Shown here: one piece after another, positions 11,059 to 24,600 of the stretch
How the letters are laid out: each line of letters begins with the position of its first letter
How positions within the stretch are numbered: the first letter of the stretch is position 1
The notes under the pieces: model-generated
Database searches by the model: none
The model's input: only the letters and a program-made list of their open reading frames with translations
Told to the model about the DNA's origin: nothing
Made by a program: the position numbers and the translations under genes
Origin: Prorocentrum cordatum
Taxonomy: Eukaryota; Sar; Dinophyceae; Prorocentrales; Prorocentraceae
Assembly (NCBI GenBank): GCA_963575745.1
Contig: CAUYUJ010000736.1
Span: 342,501-406,500 of the forward strand
Direction of reading: 5' to 3'
DNA length: 64,000 nt

Positions 11059-12197
11059 CATGATCACAAAACGCTGCCAGGGGCATCATTTGGGAGCCCC
11101 AAGGGGGAGCCACCCTGGCTGATCTCACGAGCCCGTTCGCGCCGATTTTGGTGGGACGTCTCAGCTAGAATTGCCGTTTGGCCCCCCAACATGTATCTCT
11201 TGAGAGCCTCATGGTCACAAAACGCTGCCAGGGGCATCATTTGGGAGCCCCAAGGGGGAGCCACCCTGGCTGATCTCACGAGCCCGTTCGCGCCGATTTT
11301 GGTGGGACGTCTCAGCTAGAATTGCCGTTTGGCGCCCCAACATGTATCTCTTGAGAGCCTCATGGTCACAAAACGCTGCCAGGGGCATCATTTGGGAGCC
11401 CCAAGGGGGAGCCACCCTGGCTGATCTCACGAGCCCGTTCGCGCCGATTTTGGTGGGACGTCTCAGCTAGAATTGCCGTTTGGCGCCCCCAACATGTATC
11501 TCTTGAGAGCCTCATGGTCACAAAACGCTGCCAGGGGCATCATTTGGGAGCCCCAAGGGGGAGCCACCCTGGCTGATCTCACGAGCCCGTTCGCGCCGAT
11601 TTTGGTGGGACGTCTCAGCTAGAATTGCCGTTTGGCCTCCCCAACATGTATCTCTTGAGAGCCTCATGGTCACAAAACGCTGCCAGGGGCATCATTTGGG
11701 AGCCCCAAGGGGGAGCCACCCTGGCTGATCTCACGAGCCCGTTCGCGCCGATTTTGGTGGGACGTCTCAGCTAGAATTGCCGCTGGCGCCCCCAACATGT
11801 ATCTCTTGAGAGCCTCATGGTCACAAAACGCTGCCAGGGGCATCATTTGGGAGCCCCAAGGGGGAGCCACCCTGGCTGATCTCACGAGCCCGTTCGCGCC
11901 GATTTTGGTGGGACGTCTCAGCTAGAATTGCCGTTTGGCGCCCCCAACATGTATCTCTTGAGAGCCTCATGGTCGCAAAACGCTGCCAGGGGCATCATTT
12001 GGGAGCCCCAAGGGGGAGCCACCCTGGCTGATCTCACGAGCCCGTTCGCGCCGATTTTGGTGGGACGCCTCAGCTAGAATTGCCGTTTGGCCTCCCCAAC
12101 ATGTATCTCTTGAGAGCCTCATGGTCACAAAACGCTGCCAGGGGCATCATTTGGGAGCCCCAAGGGGGAGCCACCCTGGCTGATCTCACGAGCCCGT
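11059..12197. repeat. 151-bp satellite, 7.5 copies
   Basis: Near-identical units start at 11059, 11210, 11361, 11513, 11665, 11816, 11968 and 12120 (period 151-152). The last is cut off at about 12197, where (GA)n begins. Differences are confined to a few positions, notably around the TTTGGC(G/C)CCCC run. The 71-aa minus-strand frame repeated in each unit has no family resemblance. Each unit contains GCCGATTTTGGTGGG, but no RNA gene fold that I can name. Confidence 0.95.

Positions 12198-12200
<3 letters not shown>

Positions 12201-12251
<51 letters not shown>
12201..12251. repeat. (GA)n at the 3' border of retroelement A
   Basis: An uninterrupted GA dinucleotide run lies between the satellite and the 3' end of element A. 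It reads as (TC)n in the sense of the element. Confidence 0.95.
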
Positions 12252-12252
<1 letters not shown>

Positions 12253-12616
12253 GGACAAGTAGGCGGACCAGGGTCCGTCCGCGAGGCGCACTGCGGTGCG
12301 ACAACTCGCCAAACACTATTTGCGGCGGTGCAGCCTTGAGATTCGAGGGCGGGCAACAAACCCCCTCCCCCGGCGCAATGCGACAGACGCTACAGACGGC
12401 GGACAGACGGTGAAGATCTCACGTGTCAGACCGCGTGAAGAAGAAGGCCCCAACAAGGAAGGCGACGTGCTGACACGTGGCTAGGCGGCTTGGCAGACCG
12501 CCAGTTGGGCGCTCGGCCGCAAAGCGGCGCGCAGGGACGGGGCACCCCCCGCCCCCACGCCCTGACACCGTGGACGCGGGGCCACGCGTACACACGGGCA
12601 GGCAGAAAGGAGGAGA
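12252..12616 (-). other. 3' UTR of retroelement A
   Basis: Non-coding, and closely matched by 28609-28976 in copy B. Near the 3' terminus are two hairpins. One is nested: GCGAG...CTCGC around GCAC-TGCG-GTGC (12281-12309). The other lies next to it, GCGGAC/GTCCG(T)C at about 12263-12281. They are candidates for recognition by the element's reverse transcriptase, by analogy with other LINEs. Confidence 0.7.
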
Positions 12617-15600
12617 TTAGCGCGGGGCACCAGGCGGAGCGCCGCGGAGCGATGACAGCATAGCTTGGAGGGTGAGTGGCGGCGCAGCACCATCGGGCGA
12701 GGGCGTAAGCAGCTCGGCGAAGGCACGCCCGGCGCGGTGGAGGCGCTGGAGCAGAGGGCTTTGACGGGCTTGAGCAGCGGCAAGGTCGGCGGCGAGAGCA
12801 GCACACCTCTGCTGAAGAGCGGCCATAGACTGGGACAGCTCGGTTTCGCGGTCGGTGAGGGGCGGCTGCTCAGTGCCTGCGGCCGCGGGCCTCGTGGCAG
12901 GGACGAGGTCATCGGTGCGCCTGGCCAGGTGGTGGACCAGCGCAGCGCGGCGCTCCGTGTGCTGGCGGCCGTCGCCCTTCAGAGGCGACTGGAGGGTAAC
13001 ACGCGGTCCCAGGGCTGAAGCCGCTAGGGCCACGCCCCGTGAGGACGGAAGAGCCGCATCCTCGCACCCAGCAACAGTGAAAGCGTGGACGGGGTGCGAC
13101 GGCCTGACTGGCTCGGTGCCCTGCGGGGGGGCTGGAGCCGCCCCCGCGGGCTGGCGCTGGTGGGGGGACGGAGTGGGTGGCACGGTGGGACCAATCATGA
13201 TGCCGTGCGAGGGCTCGGAGGTCGGCCGCGTGGTCGGGTGGCGTCTCGATGGGGCGGCATCGTCGGCAGCGTGGGGTGTCGGCGGGGCGTCGTCTATGCT
13301 GCCACTCAGTCCGAGGGGATCGTACAGGTCGTCGTCGGCGTCTTGACGGTGAGCGACATCATCATGTGGGTGCGATGTCGCCCTCGGTGGCGGAGTCGCG
13401 GTGGGCGTCGAGAGGTTGCCCGACGGGGCAGGGTTGGCGCTGGCTGGGCCGTCGTCCAAGAAGTCCAATCCCCCGCCAAAGCCAAACGGGTCGTCCTCCT
13501 GTTAATCGAGCATCGCCCGTTGGGCCTCGGCCCAGAGCTCATCCGGGTCTTGCGGGATGAATGGTCCAGCCGCGGGTGGTGCCTGGTCCAACAGCAGGGG
13601 GTTCGGTTCCATTTTGCTGAGTTCCGCAGCTGTAAACCCAGCCCTGCGGTGTGGGAGCGGCAGAGTACGGTGTCTGCGCTCGTAGATAGCGACAGCGACC
13701 CCATGAAGCACGGTCGCTTGGCGATGTCGTGTTTTGGCAGCTTCAACAATGTCGTCAGGAAGGTTGTGCGTGCGTGCCGCCGCTGTGGCAAGGGCGTCGG
13801 CCTGACGGTTGAACTCCTCCGCGATGGGCCCGATGAGCCCAAGGTCGATGCCCAGGTCTCCCAGGTGGCTGGCGATTTTTTCGACGCGAAACATGTTGGG
13901 CTTGGCCATAACACATCGGTGGATCTTTTCCCAGAGCTCCGCGTGCGTGCCCTGCGGCGCTGGATGTCCGTCGATGATGCTTTGGAACCCATCGACCACC
14001 GCCTGGTTGTCCACGAAAACGTGCACGGGCCGTTCGGCACATGCCGTAAGGTGGACAATGGCGAGGGTCTCCGCAACCTGGGCGTTCTGCGTTAGGCCGT
14101 GGACGCGTGCACTGTAGTTCATGCGGTGGTCGATGCCGTAGTAGACGCCGTAGCCCGCTCGTGCTAGCAATGGGATGGCTTGGTTGGTGCACGCACCGTC
14201 CGTGGCAGCGTAGACCCATGTCCAACCAGTGTCGTAGTCAAGGTAGGTGGTGTAGGTGTCCTGGGCTGAAGCCGCAGGATCTCCCTCAGGGGGGGGCCGC
14301 GGCATGGGCTGTGGCAGCGGGTCCCTCGCGAGGTCGGCCTGCAGGTCGAGGAGGGCTGGGTCTTCGTCGAAGAGCCCGCAGTGTCTTGTGTGCGGCGGAA
14401 GACGGGCCCACTGGTCGTCACTGATGAGGGTGGTGAGAGGGAGTCTTTCTCGGGCCCAGCACTTGCAGTCGCGGACAGTGTGCTCCTGAGTTTCCTCTTC
14501 CTCGTCGCAGTAGCGGCAGATGGGGCTGGGGTCTGCCGACGTGTTTGATCGGGATCGTCGCTGTTGGGTGTGATCCCCGCCCGACAGGTAGTTCAGGAGG
14601 AGCGCCAGCTGCCAGGCAGTGCATTTGGCTGCTCCTTTAGTTCGGGCGAGCCACGTGCTGGCGAAGAGGTCAAGGCCCTGTCTGACAGAGGCTAGGTAGC
14701 CAAGGTCGTGTCGCCGTGGCTTGATCCTCCGCAGAAATGCCCTGCGTTGTGAGGCCCGCAGCATGTGCAGGGAGGCGTTTTGGGGTAAATTCAGCCAGCT
14801 GATCTGGCAGCCCCAGTCGTCGTACATGATGCCAAATGTGGGCCAGGTCCATCGGAGCTGCTGGAGCGACTGGACGAGTCGTCCGACGGGTCCTCCACCA
14901 AACAGGGTCTGGACGTGGTGTTGGAGGTCTCTGGCGAGCCCGCAGAGTGTAACGTCGCGGTTAACCTGTCGCCGCAGGCACAGGAATGCTTCACGCTGCG
15001 TGATGGCGTCGATCTCCAGGGCGTGTCCTGGGACGCACACGGCCATGAGAGTCCAGAACTCGACCCACTTGTTCCCCTTGGGGCGGATAGCCGCCTTGAG
15101 GGCGTGGTTGTAGGCAGTTTTGGCTGGGCCTGATGGTGCTTGAATGTCGGTGCCCGTGGTGCAGACGCTGGCAGCCAGGGAACGGGCGTGCCGCGCCTTG
15201 ATAAGCATCGGCGATGGGAGCTTGCCAATGCGCGGCAGGCGGATAGTCGCCCTCCGTACACGGGCGTCTGCGGTGGCCGTGAGGTTAAGCGCGGCTGGAG
15301 CCGGCGCTGCCTCTGCGTTGATGTAACTCCCGACGAGCTTGAAGGAATCGACCACACGTAGGGGGCGATCCGCCAGTGTGAGCTGGGTAACGGCGGCGTG
15401 AAGCTCGTCGGTGAGCGCCCACCCTGCCACTTTACCAGGGTGAATGCGTTGACCTGAGAATCGATCAAACTTGGCGGTTTCGTCGAGAGATTTCTGCAGC
15501 TCAGAAGCGGCGTGGGTAGTGGAGTTGCTGTCGTCAACAAAGGTAGTGCTGAGTGATCGAGGAACGTATCGGTGCTGCCTCTTTGTCCACACGCACATGA

Positions 15601-18600
15601 GCAGCTTGATGTCGTCCAGGGACCACGAGCTTCCCTGGAGGTGACCGTTAGTCCTGGCCAGGTCCTTAGAGTACGCTCCGTTCATGCGGATGTAGCGTTT
15701 GTGGTGTCTGTAGAAATTTCGGCGGACAGTAACGATGTCTTGAGGGCACCCCGCGTGCAGCGCAAGGTTAAGACAGATGTCCGTGATGAGGTAGTCGAAG
15801 CACTTCTGTCGGTCAAGGGCAGCTCCAGCTAAGGGGAGGAGTAAAGCCCTGGCGTGTTCGATGCGCAGGGCGAGAGAGGTGCTGACATCCCCAATGGTGG
15901 CTTTGGGAACAGCGCCGAAGCTCGTGGCATGGGTCCATCCTTGCCGCCAGGTCGTGAGGCTACGGTAGGCTGGCGCTTCCCACGCGTACATCCATACGGA
16001 AAGAACCGAGAGAAGTCGTTGGTCCGTCGGGAGTTCCCCTCGGCCTTTTCGGAGGCACGGGTTTGGCACGTGCAGGAGGGGCTCGGGGATGGTGCCAGTG
16101 CGTTGCATAGCACGTAAGACGCTGGCGAAGAGGCGAAGGATGTCGTCGGGTAACTCCTTAGCCTCCTTAGTTGTCCAGCCGTCGAGTCCCCCCGCGCGGC
16201 GCGGTGAACGGGTGCGAATGAAGTGGATGAGTTGGTCGTCGGTGAGGTGGAAAGGGGCTGCTGGTGATGGCGTAGGCAGCTCTTGTCGGTACTCGTCGTA
16301 GAAGTCCGCCCACGTCGGCATAGCTTCGGCGTCATGGCCCGCGCGAGCGCGGTACCTGCCCAAGATGGGCTCCCAGGTGTCGACCATGAGCTTAAGCATG
16401 TCTTTGGTGTTGGCAACAATGGCGTTGGCGGGGAGGGCGTCAGGAACCTGGGCAGGTGGTGAGTCACGAGTGTGGCCTTCGTCGTTGTCCGTGTCGAGCG
16501 AACTACCGTCGCTGGGGCTGAAGCCGCCGGCGTCGGTGTCGGCATCACTATCGTCCGTGCTAGCTTGGTCAGGGTTGAAGGCGGTGGTGTCGCAGTGGAG
16601 CTGTGCATCGTCGGGAGTGGTAGGCGTGCGGAGATACGCCGTGGGCGAGCAGTCGGCAGCCCGTGCGTATATGGCCGCCTTTCGCCCGCTTGGCTCGCGG
16701 ACACCCTCAGCCCAGATCTTGATGCGTTCAGCTTTGGCTCGGTTTGCACGTCGCGCCAGCTCTGAGTCAAGGTTTTGGATCAGACGGTCCAGGTGCTCTC
16801 CGCGTGGTGCTGGCACGTCGGGGGTCCAGGCCTCGGGAAAGGCCAGGAGGGCCGTGGGGCGCAGCTTGTGGCAGAGAAGGCGGGCCGCGGTCCACGTGCA
16901 GTCGATGCGCTGCGCCAGGTACGGCGGGATAGCACGGCAGTCGATATGATGGTGCTGTCCGATGAAGCGAAGCTCGCAAAGTTGCCGATGGAGCTTGCGA
17001 AGGCGGTTCATGTGAATCGTGGAAGCTCCGTAGGTGGGAAAGGCGCGGGGGACGGCGGGTCGCTCCTCGAACGTGGGTGTGAGCCCGTGCATGGTAGGGG
17101 CCTTCTTTTTTGGGTGGTCTGGCGGTGGAGGCGGCAGGTCGCGCAGCCGTGTGAGATGGCACTCATGGCTGGCCTCGTTTGCCAGGGCGAACATGCGTTC
17201 CACATCGTCACGTGTGTCAGCCTGCTCCATGCGGTCATGGTATCGCCCAGCGATGAGGGCCCCTAATGCCTGAAGTTCGTGGTCCTCATGAGCTCCGTCG
17301 TTAGGAGGGTAAGGCGTGGGGGCCAGAAGGCGTGGGGCCGTATGGTCGAGGCGGCTAAGGTCGAGTGTGACCTGCAGGCCAACATGGGACTTCGCTGGCA
17401 AGTCACGCAGATAGCAGAAGTCGGTGACAAGGGATCGCGCAGCTTGGTTGGCGATGATATAATCGATGCGCGAAGTGCGGGGGCACTTGGTGACGCGGTC
17501 CCAGTCAGGGATATTGCCATATGTGTGCATGGTGTGGTCTGGTGTGCCTTCAGCGACGTTAAACCATCCGTGCTGCATCATGTGCAGCAGATGTGGATTG
17601 TCGTCGATGTTCGTGTTGGCGTCCATGCAAATGAAATACGGGGCTGAGCCGACCCTCGCGGCGGCGCAATCAGCAAGCCGAAACAAATCGGTGCTGTCCC
17701 CTCCAGCGACCCCGTAGAGGCTCGCAATGTAGATCCCAGCGGGCCCGTGGTTGTTTCGTCGCCGCCTGCGGCGGTGCTGGGTGCAGAGCGGGAGGAAGGC
17801 CTCGTGCCATCGTTTCTTGGCCTTGAGGGTGGCGATACAGGACGCAGTGTCGTCGACGGTGGAGTCGACGATGGCGTCCTTAGAGAGGATGGCGACCCCC
17901 CCCGAGGCGCCGGTGTTGCCCTCGACCGTGTGGTCCGTGCCACCGTGAGCAGCTTTGCGCTGGGCTCGCGCCAGATCCAGGTCAGGTCCCAGACTGGCCT
18001 GATATCCTCCGTGGTGTGGATTGGCGGCGTTGGTAGCGATGGCTTGCCTGGTAGGCTTGGCATGTCGGGTCTCCTGCAGTGCTATGACTGCGGCGTTGTG
18101 GTCGACACCTAGAGCGGTGATGGTTGGCCAGTTCGCTGGGAGACTCGTGATGTTGAGGCTGACGAGGTGGATGGAGCGACCTGGCCCGTCTCCGTCGGTG
18201 GAGCTGGGGTTAGCACGCCCCGCACGGTGGAGGGCAGCCTGGCCCTCGCCCAGGTAGAAGGCTTGGCCACAGTAGGAGCTCATGGCGTCGCGGCCGATTG
18301 GCTTGGACGGGGCTGAAGCCGCCGTCAGGCCAGAAGTATAGGCAAGGCATGGTCGACGCTGCGCCGGGGGGGGTTCATAAACATCGGCAAAACTGCCTCG
18401 AAAAATCCTCCTCACTCCTGTACCGTGGGGGACGGGGGGAGGAGAGGTGAGACGGCAGCAGAGGGAGAGGGAGGCGACTCCTCGATCCGCCCTGCCGAGA
18501 ACAAGAACAAAAGCAAACCAGCGGCGGCAGCTCGGCGCGGCAGCGGCGCAGCGCGCGCGCACATACTGCGCACGCGACACCGCTGGTCCGTCCTGCGGCG

Positions 18601-21600
18601 GCGCGCCCGCCCCGTCAGTACCGTGATGAGCAGCATCAGCTGGAACAGCTTGTTCATGCGGTGGACCCTGTGGCTGCGGCGGAGGACGCTCAGCCAGCGC
18701 TTCAGCCACCAGCCGAACGTGGCGAGCGGCGCGGTCGGTGGCCTGGCGCTGAGCCTCATCCATGCCCGCTGCCGTGAGGCACGCGTTGCGGACAGGGCTG
18801 ACTCCACGCGGGGCCGCCGCTGCCGCGGGAGCGGCTGAGGTGGCGGGGGCGCTGCCATGGCTCCGAGGAGACAGCGGTGAGCCACCACCGAAGCCCGCCG
18901 CGAGGTCCTTGACGCGGCACTTGTTCTTGAAGGGGTCGAAGGTCGGCGCCTCGTCGATGGGGACGACAACGCGGGTGGGCGGTGGCAACTCCTGGTCCGT
19001 GGACGGCGTCGGCTCGAGGTCGACCTGGCCAGGTTCGATGGCGCTGGCACCGAAACGTGGCACCACCTCGGGGGCTTGGCCATCAGCCTGAGTCTCGCGG
19101 GGCGGCGAGCTCGTGGAGCTCCCAGGGGCCTTGCGCGAGCTGTGGCGGCTGCAGGACCGGCTGCGCGGGACGCGCCCGCCCGTGTGGCGGTCACGTGGCG
19201 AGGTCGCCTGGGCGTTAGCGCGCGCAGAGTCCGCCCTGCTCGGGGAGCGGATCGGCGCTGCGCAGGGTGTTGGGCTGGGCTGGCGGGAGCCGCCTGTGCC
19301 GCCCGCCGCCGAGGCTGCAGCCTGGTCAGGGTCGACGGCGTCAGGCCGGGGGCTGACGTGGTGGGCACTACCCTCGCTGTGCCGCGGGGAGGCGCTGTGG
19401 TGCGCCTGGATGTGCGTGAGGACGAGCGGGACGAGCGGCTGCCGCTCGCGCTCAGGGGGGGCAGGTTTTGCCTGGGCAGGGCGCAGCGCTGCGGCCACGT
19501 TTGGCGGGGGCGTGTGTTGGCGCGGTTGCCAGGCACGCACGTTCGCCTCGCGCCATCCTTCAGGGCGCCCTGTCCTGCCACGGCTTGGTGCAGCCCCCTG
19601 GGCTGAAGCCGCAGGGGTTACCACTGCGGGCTGGTTGCTGGCGGTGCTGTCATGGCGGCCTGGGTAATGGCCCCAGGCACGCGTGGACCCTGGCACGGGC
19701 GAGGTGGCCCGTGGGGGAGCCTGCACGAGTGCACGCGGGTAGCCGATGACCGCTGGGTGCACCCTGGCGTGGGGGGCGTGGCCATAGCTGGAGGCGGCTG
19801 CTCCTGCCGCCGCGGGCCTGGCGCCAATGGGGCCACGGTGATAGGCGGCGCCCCCGCCGTACACCGCGCTGTCGCCTGTCGGGACGCGCGCGGGAGAGCG
19901 GTTGCGTGGCGTGCTCGGCTGACCTGCGTCGCGTTGGTCGCGCTGCTGGGTGCGCTGCTGGTGCTGTTGGTAGCGCTGCTGGTCGGCTCTCGAGAGCGGG
20001 CGGGTGTCGGGGAGGATGGGGGCACGTCGGGCCGCCGCCAGCCCTGATAGACGTGCTCGAAGGCATGGTCTGGGTAGGTCTCCCCGACGGGTGAGTAGCG
20101 CCGCACATGCTCCACGTAGTCAATGTTCTGCGGCTCGGGGAGCACCGTGATGTTCACCGCTCGCTGGTGCGCTGGTCCATAGAGACAGAAGCTACCACGG
20201 TTGCTGCGGTCGTGGTTCAGCTCGGCTTCGGTCGTGGCACGGCTCACCATGGCGTCGCAGAGGCGCATGTCGTAGTCGAGAGCTTGAGGCCCAGGGCCGC
20301 CCTCGGCATCCCAGTACAGTACCACATCTCGCCAGCGGGTGCGGGTAGTGTGGATGCGCTCGGCGATAGACTCGCAGACGGTCCTGACTGTGACACGATC
20401 CCTATGCATGTTGGTGATGGCTAGGGAGTAAGGTCGGCGGACCGTTTTGTTGAAGATGAAGTCCTCCTTGAGGGCCTGGTGAGGGCCGAAGAGCACGTAG
20501 CCTTCCCTCCACAGCGGTTGGTCGGGAGACGGGTCTTCAGGCATCCCCGTTCCTGTGAACCCAGGTGGCCGCCTCGTGCCGTCGGGCAATCCCTGCTTGA
20601 GGACGCGACGCGGCCTCGGTGGTAGATACCATTGACCCTGGTAACCTGCTTGGCCTGGTTGTGGAGGCTCCCCCCCGGGGCCTGAAGGCGCTCGGGGGGG
20701 TTCCTTGAGGTCGTGCTGGGCTGGCGCGTTGCCGTATTGGCGGGCGAGGATGTGCGGAGGCATCCCTGTGGCACGGACGTCGAACAGGCTGTGCGGACGA
20801 GGCGGATGAGGGCATCTGCTGGAGAGGCAGCATGTGTCGGAGTCCCTGTTGTCGGTGCTGTACGCACACGTCCAGCTGTTGCAAGAGTAGTCCGTGGACC
20901 AGTCCATAAGTGCACGTAGTCCGCTGAGGGAGCAGTCTGGGCACGTTGGTTGGCCCGAGGTGCCGAGCTGCGTGTTGCGGCGGGCAGCACAGTACTGACA
21001 GCATTGGAATCGGCACTGTAGGCAAGTCCAGCGTCCTGGTAGGGGCGGGAGCGCTTGCTCGTCGGTGACTGCGTCGTCTGGGTGGGGTCGGGGTCGATCC
21101 CACAAGGGCCAGACGTCGGCGAACCAGGACTGGCCTGTAGTGCGAACCACCTCAGCGGGGAGGCGAGCGTCGTCAGCATGGCGCTCGATCCACTGGGGCC
21201 CCAGGTCCGCTGGGATCATGACCGTGCGCCAAGTGTCGTCCGCCTTGACGTGGACTTGGGTCGGTGCCCAGAGCCTGGTAGTGGTATCGCCATGGTCGTG
21301 GTGGAGGATGACCCAGCCGTCGCGACCCGCAACCGCAGGGTCGATAACGCGGTGGCCCACGACGGTCGTCCCCCACGGTAAGTAGGCGCCGTCGTGGTGC
21401 TCGCCCGGGTCAAGCCAGACCTCGATGCCAGGGGCGTTGACACGGGCCCGCACATCGCGGACGTGGAAGGCGAGGACGTGGTAGGCGGTCGGCTCCTCTT
21501 CCGTCTCGATGTGCTCCCACGTCTCGATGTCGCTGTTGTCCGAGGTGGAGTTTCCGCCGCTCTGCCGTGACGAACGCGAGGCGGATCGCCGTGGGCGGGC

Positions 21601-24600
21601 ATGGCCTCGGGCGAGGGCGGCGGCCGCGCTGATGAGGGACGGCGTACGGCGGTCGTCGGCTCCCGATGTCGTCGATGAGCGGTCTGGACTGTGTCCCAGG
21701 GCGGCACCTGACTGATAGGTGTGCGATGGGCCAGACGCGGCCCCAGGGCTGGAGCCGCTGGGGCGCGGCGCTCGTGCGTCGGACTGCCCCCGCACGGGGA
21801 CGGCCTGCAAGCCAGTGTACACCAGGTCGATCAGTGGCTGCGGGTCCAGCTGGAGCTTGCGAAGCGAGACGCGCGGACGGGGCTGGTTGGGGTCGGCCCT
21901 GGTGGCTGCTTCGGTGTCGTAGTGCTGTTTAGCCCATGCTCGCGCTGCCTCTGGCGAGTATAGTGCCTGCGGCGGTGGCCACGCTGCCGCGATGTCCAGC
22001 CGGCGCCAGGTGTTAGCTTCCTGGTCGCGGGCTTCAGCCGCCTCGCGGAGGTCTGGGTGGTCGTAGCCGGCAATGTGGAGGGCGTGCGCACAGTCGCCCA
22101 TGCCATAGGCTTGTGGTAGGGCACGGCACCTGGAGGCAGCTTCCGTGGGGGCACACCAGTCCATGCGGATGAGGAGGCCCAGGACCCGTGGGTAGATGAG
22201 GCGCGCTCCGTGAGCCTCCCCTTTCACGAAGTTGTGCCAGTTCTCACCGCGCGGCGGTTTGGTAGCCTCGCACATCCAGAGCGCGATGGGTCCCCACGCG
22301 AGGGTGTCGTCTTCGAGGCTGCAGGGCGGGTGAGGCGGCACTGCGTACCACGCGGCCAGCGACGGGTGCACACTCACATACGTGCGGCCAACATTTGTGG
22401 CGGTTCGACCCTTCGCTTCACGGCGGGGGCCCGGCAGGAGGTGACCTCCGTTGAAAGCGAGACGAGCCGCAAGGTCGCCGCGGGTCCCGTGCCAGAAGAC
22501 CGTGGGCGTGTCAGTGGTGGGTTGACGGAGGTCCCACGTGAGATAGGGGAAGATCGTCTCGCCTGAGTTCCCGCCCGAGTCTTCCAGCACCCAAGTGAGT
22601 CGGTTCGGGGGCCTCTGCATGATGTCAGTCCACGGCGCCAACGCTTGGAGCGTTGGATCATGGGTGAATCGAGGATGGTCGTGGAGTCGCAGGGCGTCTT
22701 TGATGTCCTCTGTAGTCACGCCACTGTTACCAAGCGCGAAGCCGTTCTGGTACAGGGAGGTGAGGATGCTCGTCGGCGGCACGGGGACCGCTGGGTCGCG
22801 CTGGATGGTGTTGCGTAAGTTGCGCGTCGGTGGCCTGAGGGCTGGGTGGGGCGTACCAGGGCCTGGAGGCGCCTGGGGCCTGGCGGGTGATGCGTAGCGT
22901 GCTCGCCGTCGTGGTGGTTGGGTGTCCATGTCGGAAGAGGAACCACGAGCATCTGCATGTCGGAAGATGGACCACGGGCTGTCGAGGGTGCGCTCACGTG
23001 TTTCCCTTGCCTCGGCGTCGCTGGCCTGAGCTGTGGCGTCTTCGTGAGTCGGCGGGTTACCATAAGCCGCGCCGCTTATGGGGCCGTCTCGCGGGGACGG
23101 GCTGGTCGACCGTGGTGTGACAGACGAGGCTCGCGATACCGCGGCAGTGACTTCGACAATGGCGGCGGTGGTGGCGGTGGTGACATCGGCGACTGCGGCG
23201 GCAACTGCAGCAGCATAGTGTTCCTGTAGCAGCGGGTGTCGAAGAGAGTGCACGTGCTGGCTCTCGGGTTCGTCGGGATGCGTGCGCGGCATTGTGTGTG
23301 TGGCCTCATCGCGCGGCCTCCTGCTCGGTTGGCAACAGCGGAGGCACCACTGGGCCGTGGGTGAGTCCAGGGCGCGCGCACAGATGCGGGCTCCTACGTG
23401 TCCGACGGCTCCTTGAGCGAGAAGTTTGGCGCCGACCAGGAGAAGACCGCAAACCACTCCGCCTGTGGCAATAGCTCCGAGTTTGCCGCTGGCCCATTTC
23501 AGGGCACCCCCGAGGCCAGACCCGACTGCGCTGGCTCCGCCCGAGACGATGTCTCTGAGTTTGGCACTGGTCCACTTGAGAATACCCCACAAGGCGGGCG
23601 TGGCGTTGTATGCCGTTGTGCGTCGGGGCGTAGTGGACACGGATGGGCCTGGTGCCGCAGCTTCACGTCGTCGTCGCTGCCGGTAGCTGGGGTCTCGGCT
23701 CGGTGTCGGCAAGTACCCGTCGATCTGGTCCTTGTACGGCATGGCTACCACGATGGCATACGTGGCCACGAAGAGGCAGATGAGACAGCCGCAGCGTCGG
23801 GAGGCCGCTGCGCTGTGCGGGGCCTCGTAGGAGCCGCTGGCGTCAGGGCTCGCGTCCTCGATGGGGTCGTTGTCGATGCCAGCCTGCCAGTGGTCGACGG
23901 CGCTGGAGTTGGAGTCAGTCGCGTTAGCACGGCAGACCAGGGTGCGGGGCATGGTTCTGCCACCTGAGGTCTGAAGACGCCCAGATCCAGCCAATGCTGC
24001 AGCGGGGCTGAAGCCGCCACTGCGCGGGCTGGTTAGAGCTGGCGGTGCAGTGGGATGGCTTGTCTCGTCGGCGGCAGTGGCGCCTTCGGCGTCGCTGAGC
24101 TGTGCGCTGGGGTCGGCCTGGGCCGAGTTGTTGGGCGGACTGCTGTGCGACAGGGGGCGCCCTGTGTAGGGTTCGCTGTCACGGTCGCGCTGGGCCGTGT
24201 CACCTGGCGGTGTCGTGCCGTCGCGATCCTGGGTTTCCATGTCGTGGATGGAGTCGTTCTGGCTATCTTCCGACACATGGAACGAGTCCAGGGATATGTT
24301 GCTGATATCGCTGGCCGCGATGTGCTGGAGCAGAAGCGGTTCGGCGTCGGCCGCGGGCTGGTCACACGTGGCGTGCTGGGCGAGGGGGCCAGCTGGCGGT
24401 GGTAGGTTTAGCGGTTCCATCGGTGCCGCGGCGAGCTCCGCCTCGACAAGCGGCTGCATGTCTGGCGGGTGGTGCAGGATCGCATCCGCGAGATACGCCA
24501 TGGCGTCTTGGTCGGGTGGAGGGAGGCCTCTTGGCAGCAGGGCGTGGGCCCGTGAGAGGAATGGCGGCAGTGGTGCCGCGAAAGCCTCAGGCCCGACGAG

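Noticed and set aside
11064-11885. Repeated 71-aa minus-strand frame in the satellite
   Set aside because: Every 151-bp unit yields it; ends are not conserved and no family resemblance is seen.
11059-12197. CRISPR array
   Set aside because: Units are contiguous 151-bp repeats with no unique spacers, and the context is eukaryotic.
11059-12197. Tandem 5S, U6 or spliced-leader RNA genes
   Set aside because: The unit lacks the 5S internal control region, the U6 core and the spliced-leader exon. Only a short ATTTTGG phrase is shared with the SL Sm-like site.
13085-14095. 336-aa plus-strand frame and many other plus-strand frames within 12.3-44.8 kb
   Set aside because: They are antisense to the retroelement ORFs, which carry the conserved enzymatic motifs on the minus strand.
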